Origin: Brachionus plicatilis
Lineage: Eukaryota; Rotifera; Eurotatoria; Ploima; Brachionidae
Assembly (NCBI GenBank): GCA_010279815.1
Contig: QEOQ01000303.1
Span: 375,567 to 439,566 of the forward strand
Direction: 5' to 3'
Length of the DNA: 64,000 nt
A model generated the notes under the pieces. The model was not told where the DNA came from. It did no database searches and saw only the letters and a program-made list of their open reading frames with translations. The stretch's first letter is position 1. Each line of letters begins with the position of its first letter. The position numbers and the translations under genes were made by a program. Below are positions 1 to 11,979 of this stretch, piece by piece.

Positions 1-1
1 T

Positions 2-1330
2 TGTTTAACTGAATGTCTTAAGTCCAATATCACAGCAATAAAAAATGGATCCAAAAAATTTGTTCTTTTTTGTTCAGAAATTTTTGATGCTGATCAATCT
101 GGGATTTGTTTTGAACAAGTTTTTGAATATGTTTCGGTAAAATTTGAAAATTCAGATTCACATGAAGAAATAAGCAAAAAAGTAAAGAAAAAAATCGATC
201 ACTTGGATTCATTAATAGAGAGCAATATGAACATATTTCATCCCATCGAATATGCCAAAGAAAATCTAGTTGAACGAAAAAGTTCAAATTTTTTGCGTAA
301 TCATTCGCTTCCGGGTGTTAGAAGAGACATTTTGTTGGGATTCGAGGATGATCAAAATACTGATAAAATAAATTGGATGCTTCAAAATTCTCTTTTGACC
401 AATTTACTGAGCAAAACATTAGCTCAAAACAAGCAAAAATTGTTTGTTATTTTGGTCAAAGCCAAAGAAAAGTGTCTTCGCTTTGATCAAATACTCAAAC
501 GATCCAAGCTGCCATGTGACATATATGATCACAAAGAGTTTCAGCACAGTGATGAATCTCGTGTTGTGACACACTTGTCTTTTACTGGATCTTTAAGTGA
601 GCAACAATTCAAGAAAGAAAACCAACAATATTTTTCTGTATCTGATAGGCAAAAATTTCAACAAATCGATGACAATATTAAATCTGTCAAAAAGTCCAAA
701 GCGCTCTCTGATTTATCAATTTGTGTTTTAGAAAATGTCAATATTGAACCAAGTAGCCAAAGTTGTGCGGAAAATATCCAATTTATAAAAAATTCATCGC
801 CAGACTATATTCATTTTGACCAAAGCATTGCATCAAGTATTGCAGATAGCAGCCCGAATGATAATTTTCAAAATTCGAACGAATACGATGCCACTTATGA
901 AGAAGACGATTTATTTGACGATTTTAGCACACAAAAACCTAGTTCTACACCTTTTTCTGAATCAAGGCTTAAAAATTTGTATTCCTTTCAAATGAATATA
1001 TCGTCTAGTTTTGATTCGGATAAAAAAGTTCCATCATCATTTGAAAGTAAACTGAATCAAATTAGAAATCCAAATGAGAAAACAAAATCAAATCAAGATC
1101 GAGAAACCATTGAGAGCACTGAAGTAGGGGAGGAGTTAAAAAGTCCTTTGAGTCCAAGAAGATTTCATGAAATGGATAAACGATGTGAAAAATCAACACC
1201 TGCCAATCTATTGTCTCGGGAACAGTTACAAAAACAAAAAAAGTATTCAGCAGTTCTTGAACAATCAGAAAAAATTCAAAATTTGAAGAAAATGATCCAG
1301 TCAATTCGCCATCGTACTAAAAACTTTTGA
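2..1330 (+). CDS. Unrecognised protein, 3' part of a gene cut by the window edge
   Basis: The reading frame is open from base 2 to a TGA at 1328-1330, so this is the C-terminal 442 residues of a gene that starts upstream of the window. The first ATG inside the frame (about 229) is not a likely start because the frame continues without a break to its left. The first ~150 residues look folded (alternating hydrophobic strands and helices, for example a KKFVLFCSEIFDAD stretch and a later KLFVILVKAKEKC stretch). Residues from about 190 to 400 are Ser/Asn/Asp-rich and probably disordered, with an acidic patch (EEDDLFDDF) and SPLSPRR-like proline-directed sites. The last ~40 residues are a Lys/Gln-rich helix that could be a coiled coil. 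I considered replication-initiation proteins of the treslin/MTBP type because of the layout, but no motif supports them. The function is unknown. Confidence 0.7.
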   Translation, partial: CLTECLKSNITAIKNGSKKFVLFCSEIFDADQSGICFEQVFEYVSVKFENSDSHEEISKKVKKKIDHLDSLIESNMNIFHPIEYAKENLVERKSSNFLRNHSLPGVRRDILLGFEDDQNTDKINWMLQNSLLTNLLSKTLAQNKQKLFVILVKAKEKCLRFDQILKRSKLPCDIYDHKEFQHSDESRVVTHLSFTGSLSEQQFKKENQQYFSVSDRQKFQQIDDNIKSVKKSKALSDLSICVLENVNIEPSSQSCAENIQFIKNSSPDYIHFDQSIASSIADSSPNDNFQNSNEYDATYEEDDLFDDFSTQKPSSTPFSESRLKNLYSFQMNISSSFDSDKKVPSSFESKLNQIRNPNEKTKSNQDRETIESTEVGEELKSPLSPRRFHEMDKRCEKSTPANLLSREQLQKQKKYSAVLEQSEKIQNLKKMIQSIRHRTKNF

Positions 1331-1395
1331 GGTTTTTTTAATTTTTTTAAATGAATAAATTGTTACAAAAATTTTTATTTTTTTTTACCCTTTTC

Positions 1396-2584
1396 TGGGA
1401 CTGCCCGTCTATGTTATCAGCTGGTAACATATTTTGTTATCAAACTGGTCACCTCAGGTTTTGTAAACATGCGGATAACAAAAAATGTTATCAAGGAAAA
1501 TTGTTATCAAACATGATAACATTATATTTTAAATGATATTCAAATTTCCTTTATTAAAAGGACATTTTGAACCTAAAAATCTAACTTTGATTTTTCATTT
1601 TTTTAAAAACCATTATGATATTTGAATTCTACGACCAAAAATACATTATTGTTTAAAATACATTAAATCTAGAGAAAAATCGTATTTTAATTATTGTCAC
1701 ATAATTTAATCTTGCAGCATCTAAACATTAAGAGTCTATTTTCGCATTATTGCATGTTTTTAACTTGTTTTCATAAACTTCCAAACCGAAATACCATATA
1801 ACACTTGCTATATGCGAGCAACATCCAAGGTGAAAATATTTAAAATACGATTATTCTCTAGATTTAAATAAACTAAAATAAAATTTTTTGAAAAAATTTG
1901 CTAAATTTGTTTAATTTTTAACTTTTAACTCAAGCAGATTTCGAAGGAAACAAAAGGGAGGCCTGTCAGTTTGTTCTGACGGCTGTCTGAAAAATATTTC
2001 AGTTTGTAAAGTTTTTGATGGGCTTTCAGAATTGTGGTCGATCTTATTGTAAAAATTAAGGGAAGGAATCAAAACTCAACTTTGAATTCTAAAAAAGTCG
2101 ATTTTTCTTATTATTGTGTATTACTTGGCCAAAAATATTTATAATAACTATGATTATATTATACAATTGTAGATTATAGTCTCAGCTATCAATAGAAGGG
2201 TCGATTATTATATCAAACTTTTGTTTTCATTAGTTATATGAATTTGAATATTATTAACTTTTTTGAGTTTGTCAACTTCCGGCCCGTAGTACCCAAAGAG
2301 GACATAATTTAAAAATTAAAAATCAAGTGCACTATAATGTATTTTTGGTCGTAGAATTCAAATATCAAATTTGTTTTTTAAAAAATGAAAAATTAAAGTT
2401 AGATTTTCAGGTTCAAAATGTCCTTTTTAATAATAAATTTTGTAATGATAACTAAATAACTAAAAAAAAATTTTATAAGTTTTTTGATAATATTTTTAGT
2501 TATCCGCATGCTTTCAAAACCGGAGGAGACCACTTTGATAACAAAATATGTTATCAGTTGATAACAAAACCGGGTAGATCCCCT
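1396..2584. mobile_element. Large foldback / inverted-repeat element (about 1.2 kb)
   Basis: The left arm begins near 1396 and the right arm ends near 2584. The outermost part of both arms carries GATAAC-type repeats (ATGTTATCAGCTGGTAACAT on the left; the complement reads GTTATCAACTGATAACAT), then a GGTCWCCTC block, then GCGGATAAC. Further in, 1556-1655 matches the complement of 2335-2425, including GACCAAAAATACATTA and CTAACTTTGATTTTTCATTT. An inner inverted pair (AAATCTAGAGA-type, 1668-1694 against 1842-1869) suggests a second nested element. No transposase frame is visible, so it is non-autonomous. The 61-codon ORF at 1351-1536 lies in the arm and is not a gene. Confidence 0.75.
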
Positions 2585-3918
2585 TTACGTTCATCTACAA
2601 TATTTGGCAATATTTTTTTGAGAATTTAAATTTAAATTTTGAGTTTTTCACAAAAACAAACATAGTTTAAGCAATAGCAATAATTTATATGAACCGATAG
2701 CAAAATCGAAAAATTTAAAAAAAAAAATTGAAAATTTATACTCAAGACTCATAAACTGCTTTGTGATTTGAAGATCAATGTTCAAGTTTTCAACATTTAA
2801 GCTTTTAATTTTCAATAATATCAATTTTATTATTTTAGAATTTAATAATATAATAAGCTACAGCAATAGGCCGCTCCGCAGGCCAGACTAAAATTTAGTC
2901 CCACTATGGTAGCTTTAATTTTACAATAATATAAAAGATTTGGATTATGATTTGTGAAAAAATTTAAATTGTTTAACTTGAATATTTTGTTCTTAAATAT
3001 TTTCAAATAATTTGGATTCAAATTTTTTATTATTATTTATTTTTAATTTTCTAATAATTTAAGTTATATTTTTTATAGAATATAAATAAATGAAGGTTTA
3101 ATTAGATAGTGGCACTAGCCTGTTGATTAACCTTCAAATTTAAAAAAAAAAAAGAAATTATCACCTTGTTCTATAAATTAGAATAGAATTGGATTGATTG
3201 AAAAGAATAGAATGGATGGAATGAGATGGCTGATATTAATTGTATAAGATGCATCTTCATTCCGTTCATTTTTCGGGAATGAAACGTTTCACTTTACCAT
3301 GAACAACTGAAATACCAAGTTGCGTAATTTTTGCGTTACTCTCACGAAGAACCTTCAACGCGAAATATAAAAAAAATTAATCCATTGTAAATTTATGTAT
3401 TAAATGTAAATTATTTTTCTAAAAAAATTGTGGTTTTTTATTGTGATTTAGATTAATAAATTTTTAAAAAATGTTACTTTTAATTTCATCATCATAATCA
3501 TCATAACATAGTCCTTTGATTTTATCATTAATCTTATTTTTAATTATTTTAAAGAGGATAATTAATAAAAATCTTTTTGTTTTTAATTATGAATGATTTA
3601 ATTTTTTTTTGTTTTTTTAATTTTATCTAAATTAATAATAAAATAAGATTACCAATAAAAGCCTTCTTCGTTTTAAGAAATTTTTAAGATTTGATCAGTT
3701 TATTACCCATTTTTGATTTATTTCTTAACTATGCTTTTTATTTTTTTAACCATTTTCTTTTTCAGTATATTATTCTTTGTGTATTTTTTAATATATTTTT
3801 ACCTAAAAAAAGAAGACAAAATATACTGCTCTTTTGAATTGAGCATTTTTTACAATTTTATTCAAAAAATAATTTTTAAATTAAGAAAAAATTGAAAACT
3901 AATTTATTTCCAAAAAAA
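2585..3918. other. Intergenic region upstream of INTS5
   Basis: No coding frame is supported. It is AT-rich. Around 3255-3300 lies, in complement, a GTGAAACGTTTCATTCCCGA motif that recurs in the plus orientation at 32326-32350, marking a dispersed repeat. At 2868-2915 and 3225-3365 there are short, less AT-rich stretches of unknown origin. The 60-codon ORF ending at 3895 is a run of Phe/Ile/Leu codons from T-rich DNA and is not counted as a gene. Confidence 0.5.
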
Positions 3919-6900
3919 ATGTCACATAAAAATATTGAAATAACTGATAAAACAAATTTAGTTCAACACTTACGATCTTTTATTCACTTGACCACCCAAG
4001 CACCGCTAGAACAAATCTGCAAATCTTCTCTATACATTCTTACTAGGGTGCCTTCCACTCGTCACGCTGTAATCGAATACATTAGCACCTTCTACCGAGT
4101 TACTACATTTTTACATCTCCGATTTAATTTAAACCAAAAGAAGCCCAACTATCCAGATATTCAAACTGACACTAAAAATATTCAACAAATCAATCAGGTA
4201 ATTGATTACATCGAAGCATCTTTGGTTGAGCTTTTAGAAAAACCTGATATTAATGAGTTTTGGTCTGTCGAATTATGTCAACCTTTGCTCGAACTAATAG
4301 GTGACATAGTTCTGAATACTGCAATAAGCTTTGCGGACTCACCAGGACTGAGTAATGAAGAAATAGCAAGCTTTAAAACACCAACAATAGCTGATGGACT
4401 CGAAATTTGGAACAATCAATGTAGACCTACTCAAAGTATTTTATTTTTAATACAAAAATGCTTGACTTTGGTGCCCGAACCAACTGAAGAAGCTATAATC
4501 GATTTGATTCTAAACACCAGTAATAAATACAATGTCAGATTCGATTGGGTTCTGTGCTATTTAAGTCCACTAAAAACTCATTTGTTATTTGGAAAGTTTC
4601 TTCAATGGGGATTTAAAGAATTTCTGGGATTTAATAAAGCTGATTTACAATTTAGCCAAAAATTTTCAAGACTAAACGCAATCAACTTTTTTGCGACCAA
4701 TTATTCCGATATTGTATTTTTGGAAATTTGTAAATTTTTACTCAATTCAAATATTGAGCAAAAAATGTTTGTGCTAAGACTGGCTTCACAGACACCGGGA
4801 TTATTGATAAATTTGCTGGATAGAATTTTGCAGTCATTTGACAATAATTTGATTAAGGAGGAATTTTTCAAAATGCTTTACCAAGAAGATAAGTCTTTTG
4901 TACAAGAGATTTTTAATTGTGTCAAACAAATAAATAATAGTGTTGCTGTCTTTGACATTTTGACGTCAATTCTTGAATGGTTGGAAAATGAAGAATATTC
5001 TGAATCGACCGAATCGAAGTTTGGATATTTAAAAACCTTAATGGTAAATTTGTTTATTTATACTCTGTTTTATTTTTTAATCTTTTGAATTATTAAGTCA
5101 ATCAAAATTTAAAACTAAATTAGAATATAAAATTAAGGCTTTTATATTATTTACCTTTAATTACAGCTTTAAGTTACTTTATTTATTTAAATTAAATTAG
5201 TCTCCTATTAGGAGATGTAAATTTACAAAGAATTAAAAATTGAAAAAAATTACATTTGAAAAAATTCATAAAAAAGGAAAAAAATAAGAAAAGAAAATTT
5301 AAAATAAAAAAGAATTTGAATTTGAATTAACAAGAAAAGAATTCAGATCTAATTTTTAAAATGAGATTTTAAAACTCCTTGAGTCTTTAAATCAATGTTT
5401 ATTCAAAAAGAAAATAATTCAAAAAAACTTAAACTAAAAAGTTTTGCTTAAAATACAATTTTCATCTAGAGATTTTTTTATATATTGACGGTGTTAGGTC
5501 TTTTTTAATATATAACTTATTTTGTTAATTTTTAGAAAACCTAAAATTTATTTTTTAATGCTAATTTTTGTACTATAATATCTTAATAGAAAAATTTAGC
5601 TAAAAAACATTTCGATTTAGTTTAAATATCACCAGAAAGTTTTTCTTATTTAATGCAGCTTTATCTTATTAAAATCTAGAATTAATAAAAATTTTCCATT
5701 TTTTTAGTCGTCTTTTTTAGACGAAATGGTATCCAATATTTATCACTCGCATACCGAAGATGTTGCTCAAGATGGACACACGGCAACGGAAATAGTTCCA
5801 TTTTTGAAAAGTTTAAACAGTATTAATGGATATTCATTCGAAAAAATTGTAGATAAATTAGTCTCTTTAATTAAAAACGATGATCAGAACATTTTTGAAA
5901 AAAATTATGATTTAATTTATAAGCTTATTCTGTGCATTTCAATCGGTGAAAATTTTAATTCATCTGTAGAGCTTGTTTCTCGACTTCTGAAAATAGAAAT
6001 ACCTAAATATAACGAAAGTGATTATTTGATTAATAAATTAAGACAAGAAATAAGTTTATTTCAGTCAGATTCTTTGAAAAATTCTCTTAAATTTGCCATT
6101 CAATCGGTCGAAAATAAACAAGAATTGGACTCTTTGATAAATAATTTGTTCCATATATATGAATGGGACTTGAACAGTCAATGTTTCATTTGGTATCTTT
6201 TTCACTTAAATTTTATTCAAATTTAAATAATTTTTTTTGTCTAGTCAAAGCATGTCGTCTTATATATTAATCAAAGAAAATTTTATCGGTTTACTAAGAA
6301 ATTTGGAGAAAATTCGAACTTCGTCATGTAAAATAATCGAATTTTTGAACACAATTTTAACTTCAAATGAGTCTGATTTATCAAGACTAAAACTAAATAT
6401 AAGTGATCTTATCACGATATCAAACATTATAGTCAATCATTTTTTTTACTTGGAAAGCTCAATTGATGGTATGTTCATTTATTTATTAAAAATATTACTC
6501 TTCCAATAATAAGATTTTTAATTATTTTCTTTTCGATTCTTTTGAATTGAATTACACTGAGCAAAAAAATTCGAAAATAAGGGATTTTATTCTTTTTCCA
6601 TTTTACAATAATCAAAAACAAATAACACTAGAAGTAACAAATACCGTGACTTGTGTAGAGTAAAGCTCTTATAATTAAATGCAGAGACTTTAAATTTTTT
6701 AAATATTGTCAAGTAATTTAAATAAAAAAATAAATAATCTTATTTTTTAAATTTGTATTGGTCCCACATTCACAACATTCTATAGTAAACCATCCAATGA
6801 TTCTTAATTCAATTATTAATATATAAGATTAATTTTTTGCGTTGTTAATAATCGTATTTTTACATGCTTCTGCTAATTTTAAGCTAATTTTAAGTTTAAA

Positions 6901-9057
6901 TTTTAAAAATTTGGAAAAACCTGATCCAGAATTTTATACCGCTAAAAGGGGCATCTTAAATTTGATGATCAATTCAAAAAATCATTTCAATTCAAAAAGT
7001 TTATCCTTGGATATTAAAACTAATCTTTGATTTAATAATTGTAATGTAGCATCCTTTAAATGCAATGTAGATTTAGAAAATAAAAATAAATTAAAAAAAC
7101 ATTTTCTCAATCAATTGATAATCGATTTTTATATTTAAATGTATAAACTGACTATTTGAGAAGTTTTTGTTTCAAAAGTATTTGTGTTTAACATTCACAA
7201 TTAAATTTAAAAAAGAAATTTCAATAATAAATTCCAAATTAGTAATGAAATGAAAATAAAACCTTACAAAAAATCAGTTTAATAAATTAAAAATCGATTT
7301 TATCAATGGATTGAGAAAATATTTTTGTGAAATTATTTATTTTTAAATCTACATCATATGTAAATCATGTTACACTAAAATTATTTAAATTAAATCAAAG
7401 ATTTATTTTAATATCCAAAGATAAATTTTTTGAATTGAAATGATTTTTTGAATTGATCATCAACTTTAAGATGCCCTAAAAGTGTAGCATTTTTTTAAAA
7501 GATAAGATATTTACAAATAATTAAGAAATAAAATTTTTTCATTTAAAAAATCTGATAGAAGTTTTAATTTTATTATATTCAATTCATGTAATTGAAAATA
7601 AAGCCCAAATATAAAAAATAAAATTCTACTTTTAAATTAAATTCAAAGTTCATTTAAACAAACTTTTTCATTTTAAAAAAAAATTTCTATAATTATTTAT
7701 TTAGAAAAAAATGTTAATGATCGCATAAAAGAGCTAAATGGAATTATAGATCTGATCGAAAATATATCATCAAATCAACTAAATGGATTAGATGAATCCA
7801 ATCCATTTTTTCATATAATCTTACGCAATGTAATTGATAAAATTTTCGATAATATTAATGATCTCAAAAAAGTAATTTCAATTTTAATTCATATAATTTT
7901 TTTTTGTCCGTCTAATCTTTTTTCTTAGACTGTCAAACATGAATCGCAGATTAACATATATGATGAAAACTTAAACCTTTTTACAAAAAATATTACTTTA
8001 ATAAATGAAGAACTATCAAATAGAAGCAAACTTAAAGCAGTTCGAACTAGCTTAATTGATTATCCTTTAAGAAAATTCGGTTTACAAGTAATTTAAAAAA
8101 AATAGTTTTGTTTAGTTTTAGTTTAAATTCTTTCTTTTAGAAAATAAAGCTAAAGTCAATCAGTAATTTACTGATTTTGAATCTTTTTCAAGTAATAGCT
8201 AGTGAATCAAAAGACAAACAGACCAAATCATATTTGGCAGATCTAATTGTACAGAAAGTAATGTTTGATGATCATTATGTTGATTACCAGTGGCCCGGCT
8301 CAAATTCAGAAGATCTCGATGACAATTTTGACAATGAAATTGAAGCTTTAAAATTGTTTATTGAAAGGTTTTTTAGCACATTTATCGGAACTTAGTTTTT
8401 TTAGCATAGTTATTTAAGGGATATGGCTGTTCAGAATATGTTCGAAAATCGGGTTGATAATAATATTATTTGGATTCTGCTTGAATTCGTATCAGATGGT
8501 AACTTTTATAAATAAATGTATTTTTTTAACTTCTAAATTTTATAATTAGATGAGCAAGCATTTATAAAAGCAGGTCCGATTGTGCGAAGTCTCTTAGCTT
8601 CTCTAATAATTCAATGGGAAAGTTACCAAGAACAGTCAACTAGAAACATTGGCAAAACTCTAGGTATTACCATGAGACTGTTGAATATTATAAATAAAGT
8701 AAATTCAATTTGAATTTAATAAAGTAAATAACAGTAGCATTTTAGTCTAATTTGATAAAACGACCATATTGTTACATAGTTGACATCATTCCAATGCTTA
8801 ATTCATTCGAAACTCATCTTCTCTTATTAATTATTTGGAAGAATCTAAAGGTCAGTTGGAAAATTTTTTTAATTTTTTTTCCAAAAGATGATTTTAAATT
8901 TTAGAAAAAAATGACTTGTGTACAAAAATCTTCCGGTGGAATTTTGGCTGATTTGAACAAGAACATTGAAATGAAGCACCTAAAATATATATTTCATAAA
9001 AATATTAGCAAATTAGCTTATTTGTATCCAAAATTTTTTCAAAATATTGAAGCTTAA
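3919..9057 (+). CDS. INTS5: Integrator complex subunit 5
   Basis: This is a subunit of the nuclear Integrator complex, which cleaves snRNA 3' ends and attenuates promoter-proximal RNA polymerase II; INTS5 is an all-helical scaffold with no catalytic residues of its own. Exons: 3919-5043, 5708-6192, 6245-6468, 7705-7871, 7929-8087, 8141-8367, 8410-8498, 8550-8698, 8746-8850, 8905-9057. They sum to 2883 nt, giving 960 residues against about 1019 in human. Exon 1 shows the family's N-terminal pattern: a short helix, then VPSTRHAVIEYI, an LEIWNNQCRPTQSI stretch and the strongest match, RFDWVLCYLSPLKTH followed by FGKFLQWGFKEF. Later exons are weaker but helical throughout. The start is the first ATG; the frame is open a little upstream without another ATG. 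The 42-bp intron 6 is the least certain. Intron 3 hosts a foldback element, and a 65-bp piece of the last exon is duplicated at 10247-10311. Confidence 0.85.
5044..5707 (+). other. INTS5 intron 1
   Basis: The intron is 664 bp, long for this locus. The donor is GTAAAT after a Met codon and the acceptor is a T-run ending TTTTTAG. It is A/T-rich with no coding frame and no clear repeat structure. Confidence 0.6.
6935..7490. mobile_element. Foldback MITE in INTS5 intron 3
   Basis: The two halves are near-complements. The left arm starts TACCGCTAAAAGGGGCATC and contains TTGATGATCAATTCAAAA; the right arm ends with the complement (GATGCCCTAAAAGTGTAGC), preceded by TTTTGAATTGATCATCAA. The arms run about 250 bp and meet near 7220. 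The 62-codon ORF at 6842-7030 falls in the left arm and is an artefact. The element sits wholly between the exon 3 donor (6469) and the exon 4 acceptor (7704), so it should be removed by splicing. Confidence 0.75.
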
Positions 9058-9830
9058 AAATCGTTAAAATGAATAAAAAAGATTAAAGATATATTTTATA
9101 GTTTTATTTTTATTTTGTAAATAAAATATTTCTAAAAATTCCATTTTTTATTAATTTTACTACTTTAATTAGCTCGAAAAAAAACTAATTTGCTTATCTA
9201 CCTAAAATTTTCAAAATTAATTTAAGGCTAAAAAGCTTAACTTTGACTGACTGTAGTTAATGAATTTAGGGCGTTTTGTTAGGATTTAACAAACATTAGG
9301 AACAAAGAAAATTCAAGAAATAAGCAAGCGTTTATGATTAAACCTAAAAATATTAGAAAATCCATGGAATGGTTTAAAATTAACTTTTAGATTTTATATA
9401 AAACATAGTATGAAGAAATCTTTTCTCATTTTCCTATTGAAATATAAACCACTTTTTAATTTGCATGAGCATACAATAACATGAGTTTTTTCGGGAAAAG
9501 AAAGACCATTTGTCGATTAGGATGCATGTATGCAGTGGTTTCGCAGGTTTAGTAGAGACTGAAAAAATAATTATAGAAACAGTACCAAAAGCTCAAGATA
9601 CCATCATTAAACATCCTGAAACAGTCAGTAAATAGTAAATACAGACAAGGCAGAAAAGTGCAAGTTCATCATTTCATTGATTTCATTGATCAATGTCAAA
9701 AAACCTCGGATTATAAAAGCCAGACAAATACAAAGAATACCAGCCAGATTATTAAAAATGTATCATTAAAGATTATTTAAAACATAAAAATTCAAATATT
9801 ATAAAATTACATTTTTAAGAAAAAAACAAA
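9058..9830. other. Intergenic region after INTS5
   Basis: No gene is supported. An AATAAA-type signal lies near 9119. A phrase AAAGAATACCAGCCAGAT at 9733-9750 recurs with one change at about 11233, so part of this stretch is repeat-derived. Confidence 0.4.
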
Positions 9831-10610
9831 AGTTAAAATCAATCTGGTTTAATTTTTTGTGTTTGAATTACAAAATGTATCCAATGCTGAAATAACATTG
9901 AAAAAATGCGATGTTTCAAATATTTTTGTTCAGTTTCAAATAAAAAAAATAATTTCAAGTCAATATTACAAGCATTTTCATATTTGAAATTAAGCTCTTT
10001 AGTGAAAAAGAATGAGTTTAATTTTTATTTAGGAATTTGAAAAAAATATTGAAAATTATTTTTTTATTTTTTAAATTATTTATTTATTTGTTTCCCTGTA
10101 ACTTAACCAACCTCAATAATAAAATAATGAAACAAAAAAATTAAAAATAAAGTAAAATAAGATAAAATAAAATGAAAAAAAGGTAAATAATTTATTTAGA
10201 TTTAAATTAATATTCAATCGTTGAAAAACTCGATCTAGTCGCTGATTTGGCTGATTTGAACAAGAACATTGAAATGAAGCACCTAAAATATATATTTCAT
10301 AAAAATATTAGTGATTATTGAAATTCGTTTGATGCATATTAACAAATACTCAATTTATAAACAATGGAAAACAGAGCGTAGATAGTTTTTTTTAACTACA
10401 AATATTATCTTAAATATCACCATAGCACAAATCTGAAGTCAAAATTTAAAAAAAAAACAAGTTTTTCATGCTTGCAATATTAACTTAAAATTATTTTTTT
10501 ATTTGAAACTGAAAAAAATTTTGGAAAATCGCACTTTTTCATGTTATTTCAACATTGGATACATTTTGTAATTCAAACACAAAAAATTAAACCATCTTGA
10601 CTTTAAAATT
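9831..10610. mobile_element. Foldback element with a captured INTS5 exon fragment
   Basis: Arm A (about 9831-9980) and arm B (about 10464-10610) are inverted copies sharing blocks such as TTTAATTTTTTGTGTTTGAA, ACAAAATGTATCCAATG and CAGTTTCAAATAAAAAAA. Between the arms are a minus-strand LINE-type 3' tail (about 10075-10195) and, at 10247-10311, a 65-nt segment identical to 8944-9008 in the last exon of INTS5. No transposase is visible. Confidence 0.7.
10247..10311 (+). repeat. Perfect 65-bp copy of INTS5 exon 10
   Basis: It is identical base for base to 8944-9008, starting TTGGCTGATTTGAACAAG and ending AAAAATATTAG. The match stops abruptly on both sides and includes neither the exon's acceptor nor its stop codon, so it is not a spliced retrocopy of the gene end. 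Perfect identity, third codon positions included, implies a recent copy. Confidence 0.85.
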
Positions 10611-10629
10611 AATGATAACAATTTAAATA

Positions 10630-11215
10630 ATGAGGAAAAAGTCAAATTCTTAGGAATCACATAAACTCAAAACTTACATTGGTGGATGAATAAAAAGAGC
10701 GCTGTAATTTAAGACTTAATATTATAAAATATCTTTCAAATAGGAAATGAGATCTAAAACCAAAAACATTAGGTAATTTTTACAAATCCTTGACAGGATC
10801 AATATTGGATATTCTTTTCCTTGTTTAAATTCCCTCTCAGAAACTAAAATAAAAAAATACAAGTTATTCAAAATTTAGCAGTTCGATCTATTTTGAAGCT
10901 GAAATATAATATCCCCTCCGATATTATGCACCAAGAGGCCTTCAATAAACTTAAACTACTAACAGTATCAAATCGAGTTTTTGAGTTGAATGAGAGCAGG
11001 ATTGAATCATTCTCTTCCATTGGTCGTCAGATTGGTGGAAGAATAAAGAGATGGTCTGAAATCGAATATTCAACTATCAAATATTTAAACAAAGCTATTT
11101 TAAAATATCGTTTTTAATTTTTTCTTTATTACTTAGACTTATTTATCCTTTTTCCTTTAATTTATTTTTCATTCTGAAGGGGCATTAGCTCGGTACAGAA
11201 AAATAAATAAAGCAA
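10630..11215 (+). pseudogene. LINE (non-LTR) reverse transcriptase C-terminus and 3' tail, decayed
   Basis: Translation gives the end of a Jockey/CR1-like reverse transcriptase. KFLGIT at about 10650 is followed by broken frames with KSLTGSILD, then an open stretch from 10893 to 11117 (QNLAVRSILKLKYNIPSD region, KLKLLTVSNRVFELNE) ending in a stop. The 3' untranslated tail, about 11118-11215, carries TTCTGAAGGGGCATTAGCTC GGTACAGAAAAATAAATAAA in two consecutive blocks. Stops and frame changes show that it is dead. Related 3' tails occur at 23980 (plus), 42200 (minus) and, as a divergent variant, 10080 (minus), so this is one LINE family with several 5'-truncated insertions. Confidence 0.7.
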
Positions 11216-11979
11216 ATAAATTAATAAAAAATAAAGAATACCAACCAGATCAAATAGTTAATACAAACTTTAAAATTATTGAACAGAAAAAAATCAAATA
11301 TATTAAAATTAAAATTGTTTCAGGTAAAAACATATTTGTTAAATTCAAATTCATTCTCTGAGAAAATTCTGCAAGTGAACTGTGTATTACAGTGAAAACC
11401 GTTTATAAGAAATATGGGTATAAAAAATTTTCGGTTATAATAAACTAAAATTTAAAGGAAAAAACACATTATTAAAAAATTAACTAAAACATATTTAGAT
11501 AATTTTGAAAAAAAAATTTGGCGAAAGGTTAAATTCAAAATAATTTAGGATATATTTTTTTGAAAAAAAATTAAAAAACAAACACATTGATAAAAGGATT
11601 GTTAGCGATTGGCTTCGTATCGAATTTCTAAATTTAGATAAAGCAAATATTTTAAATAATTATCCTAACAGGAATAAAAAATAAAATGAATTAATAATTA
11701 ATTTTATTTTATTAAATTTTCGAAGTATAAATTAATTTTTTAAACTTATTTGTATTCATTAAAATACAACCAAATAGATTTCTCAGCTTCGTATGTTGTA
11801 AATATAATTCTGCTTTTTTATTTAAAATTAATTTAACAAATCCCAAGTTAAGTACATAAATTATGAACTATACTAAAGCATGTTTAAATTAATAATTTTT
11901 AAAAAACTGAACATGTTAAAAATATTTTTAAGATTTCTATCTAATATAATTTATTAATTTTTTACTAAATTTTATAAGT
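11216..11979. other. Intergenic region upstream of HEATR6
   Basis: No gene is visible. The DNA is very AT-rich. The last ~100 bp before the HEATR6 ATG is T-rich and ends TTTTATAAGTATG. Confidence 0.4.

Noticed and set aside
1351..1536. 61-codon ORF after the left-edge gene
   Set aside because: It lies in the arm of the 1396-2584 inverted repeat and has no protein features.
3713..3895. 60-codon hydrophobic ORF before INTS5
   Set aside because: It consists of Phe/Ile/Leu codons produced by T-rich DNA; there is no start context or homology.
6842..7030. 62-codon ORF in INTS5 intron 3
   Set aside because: Most of it is the left arm of a foldback MITE.
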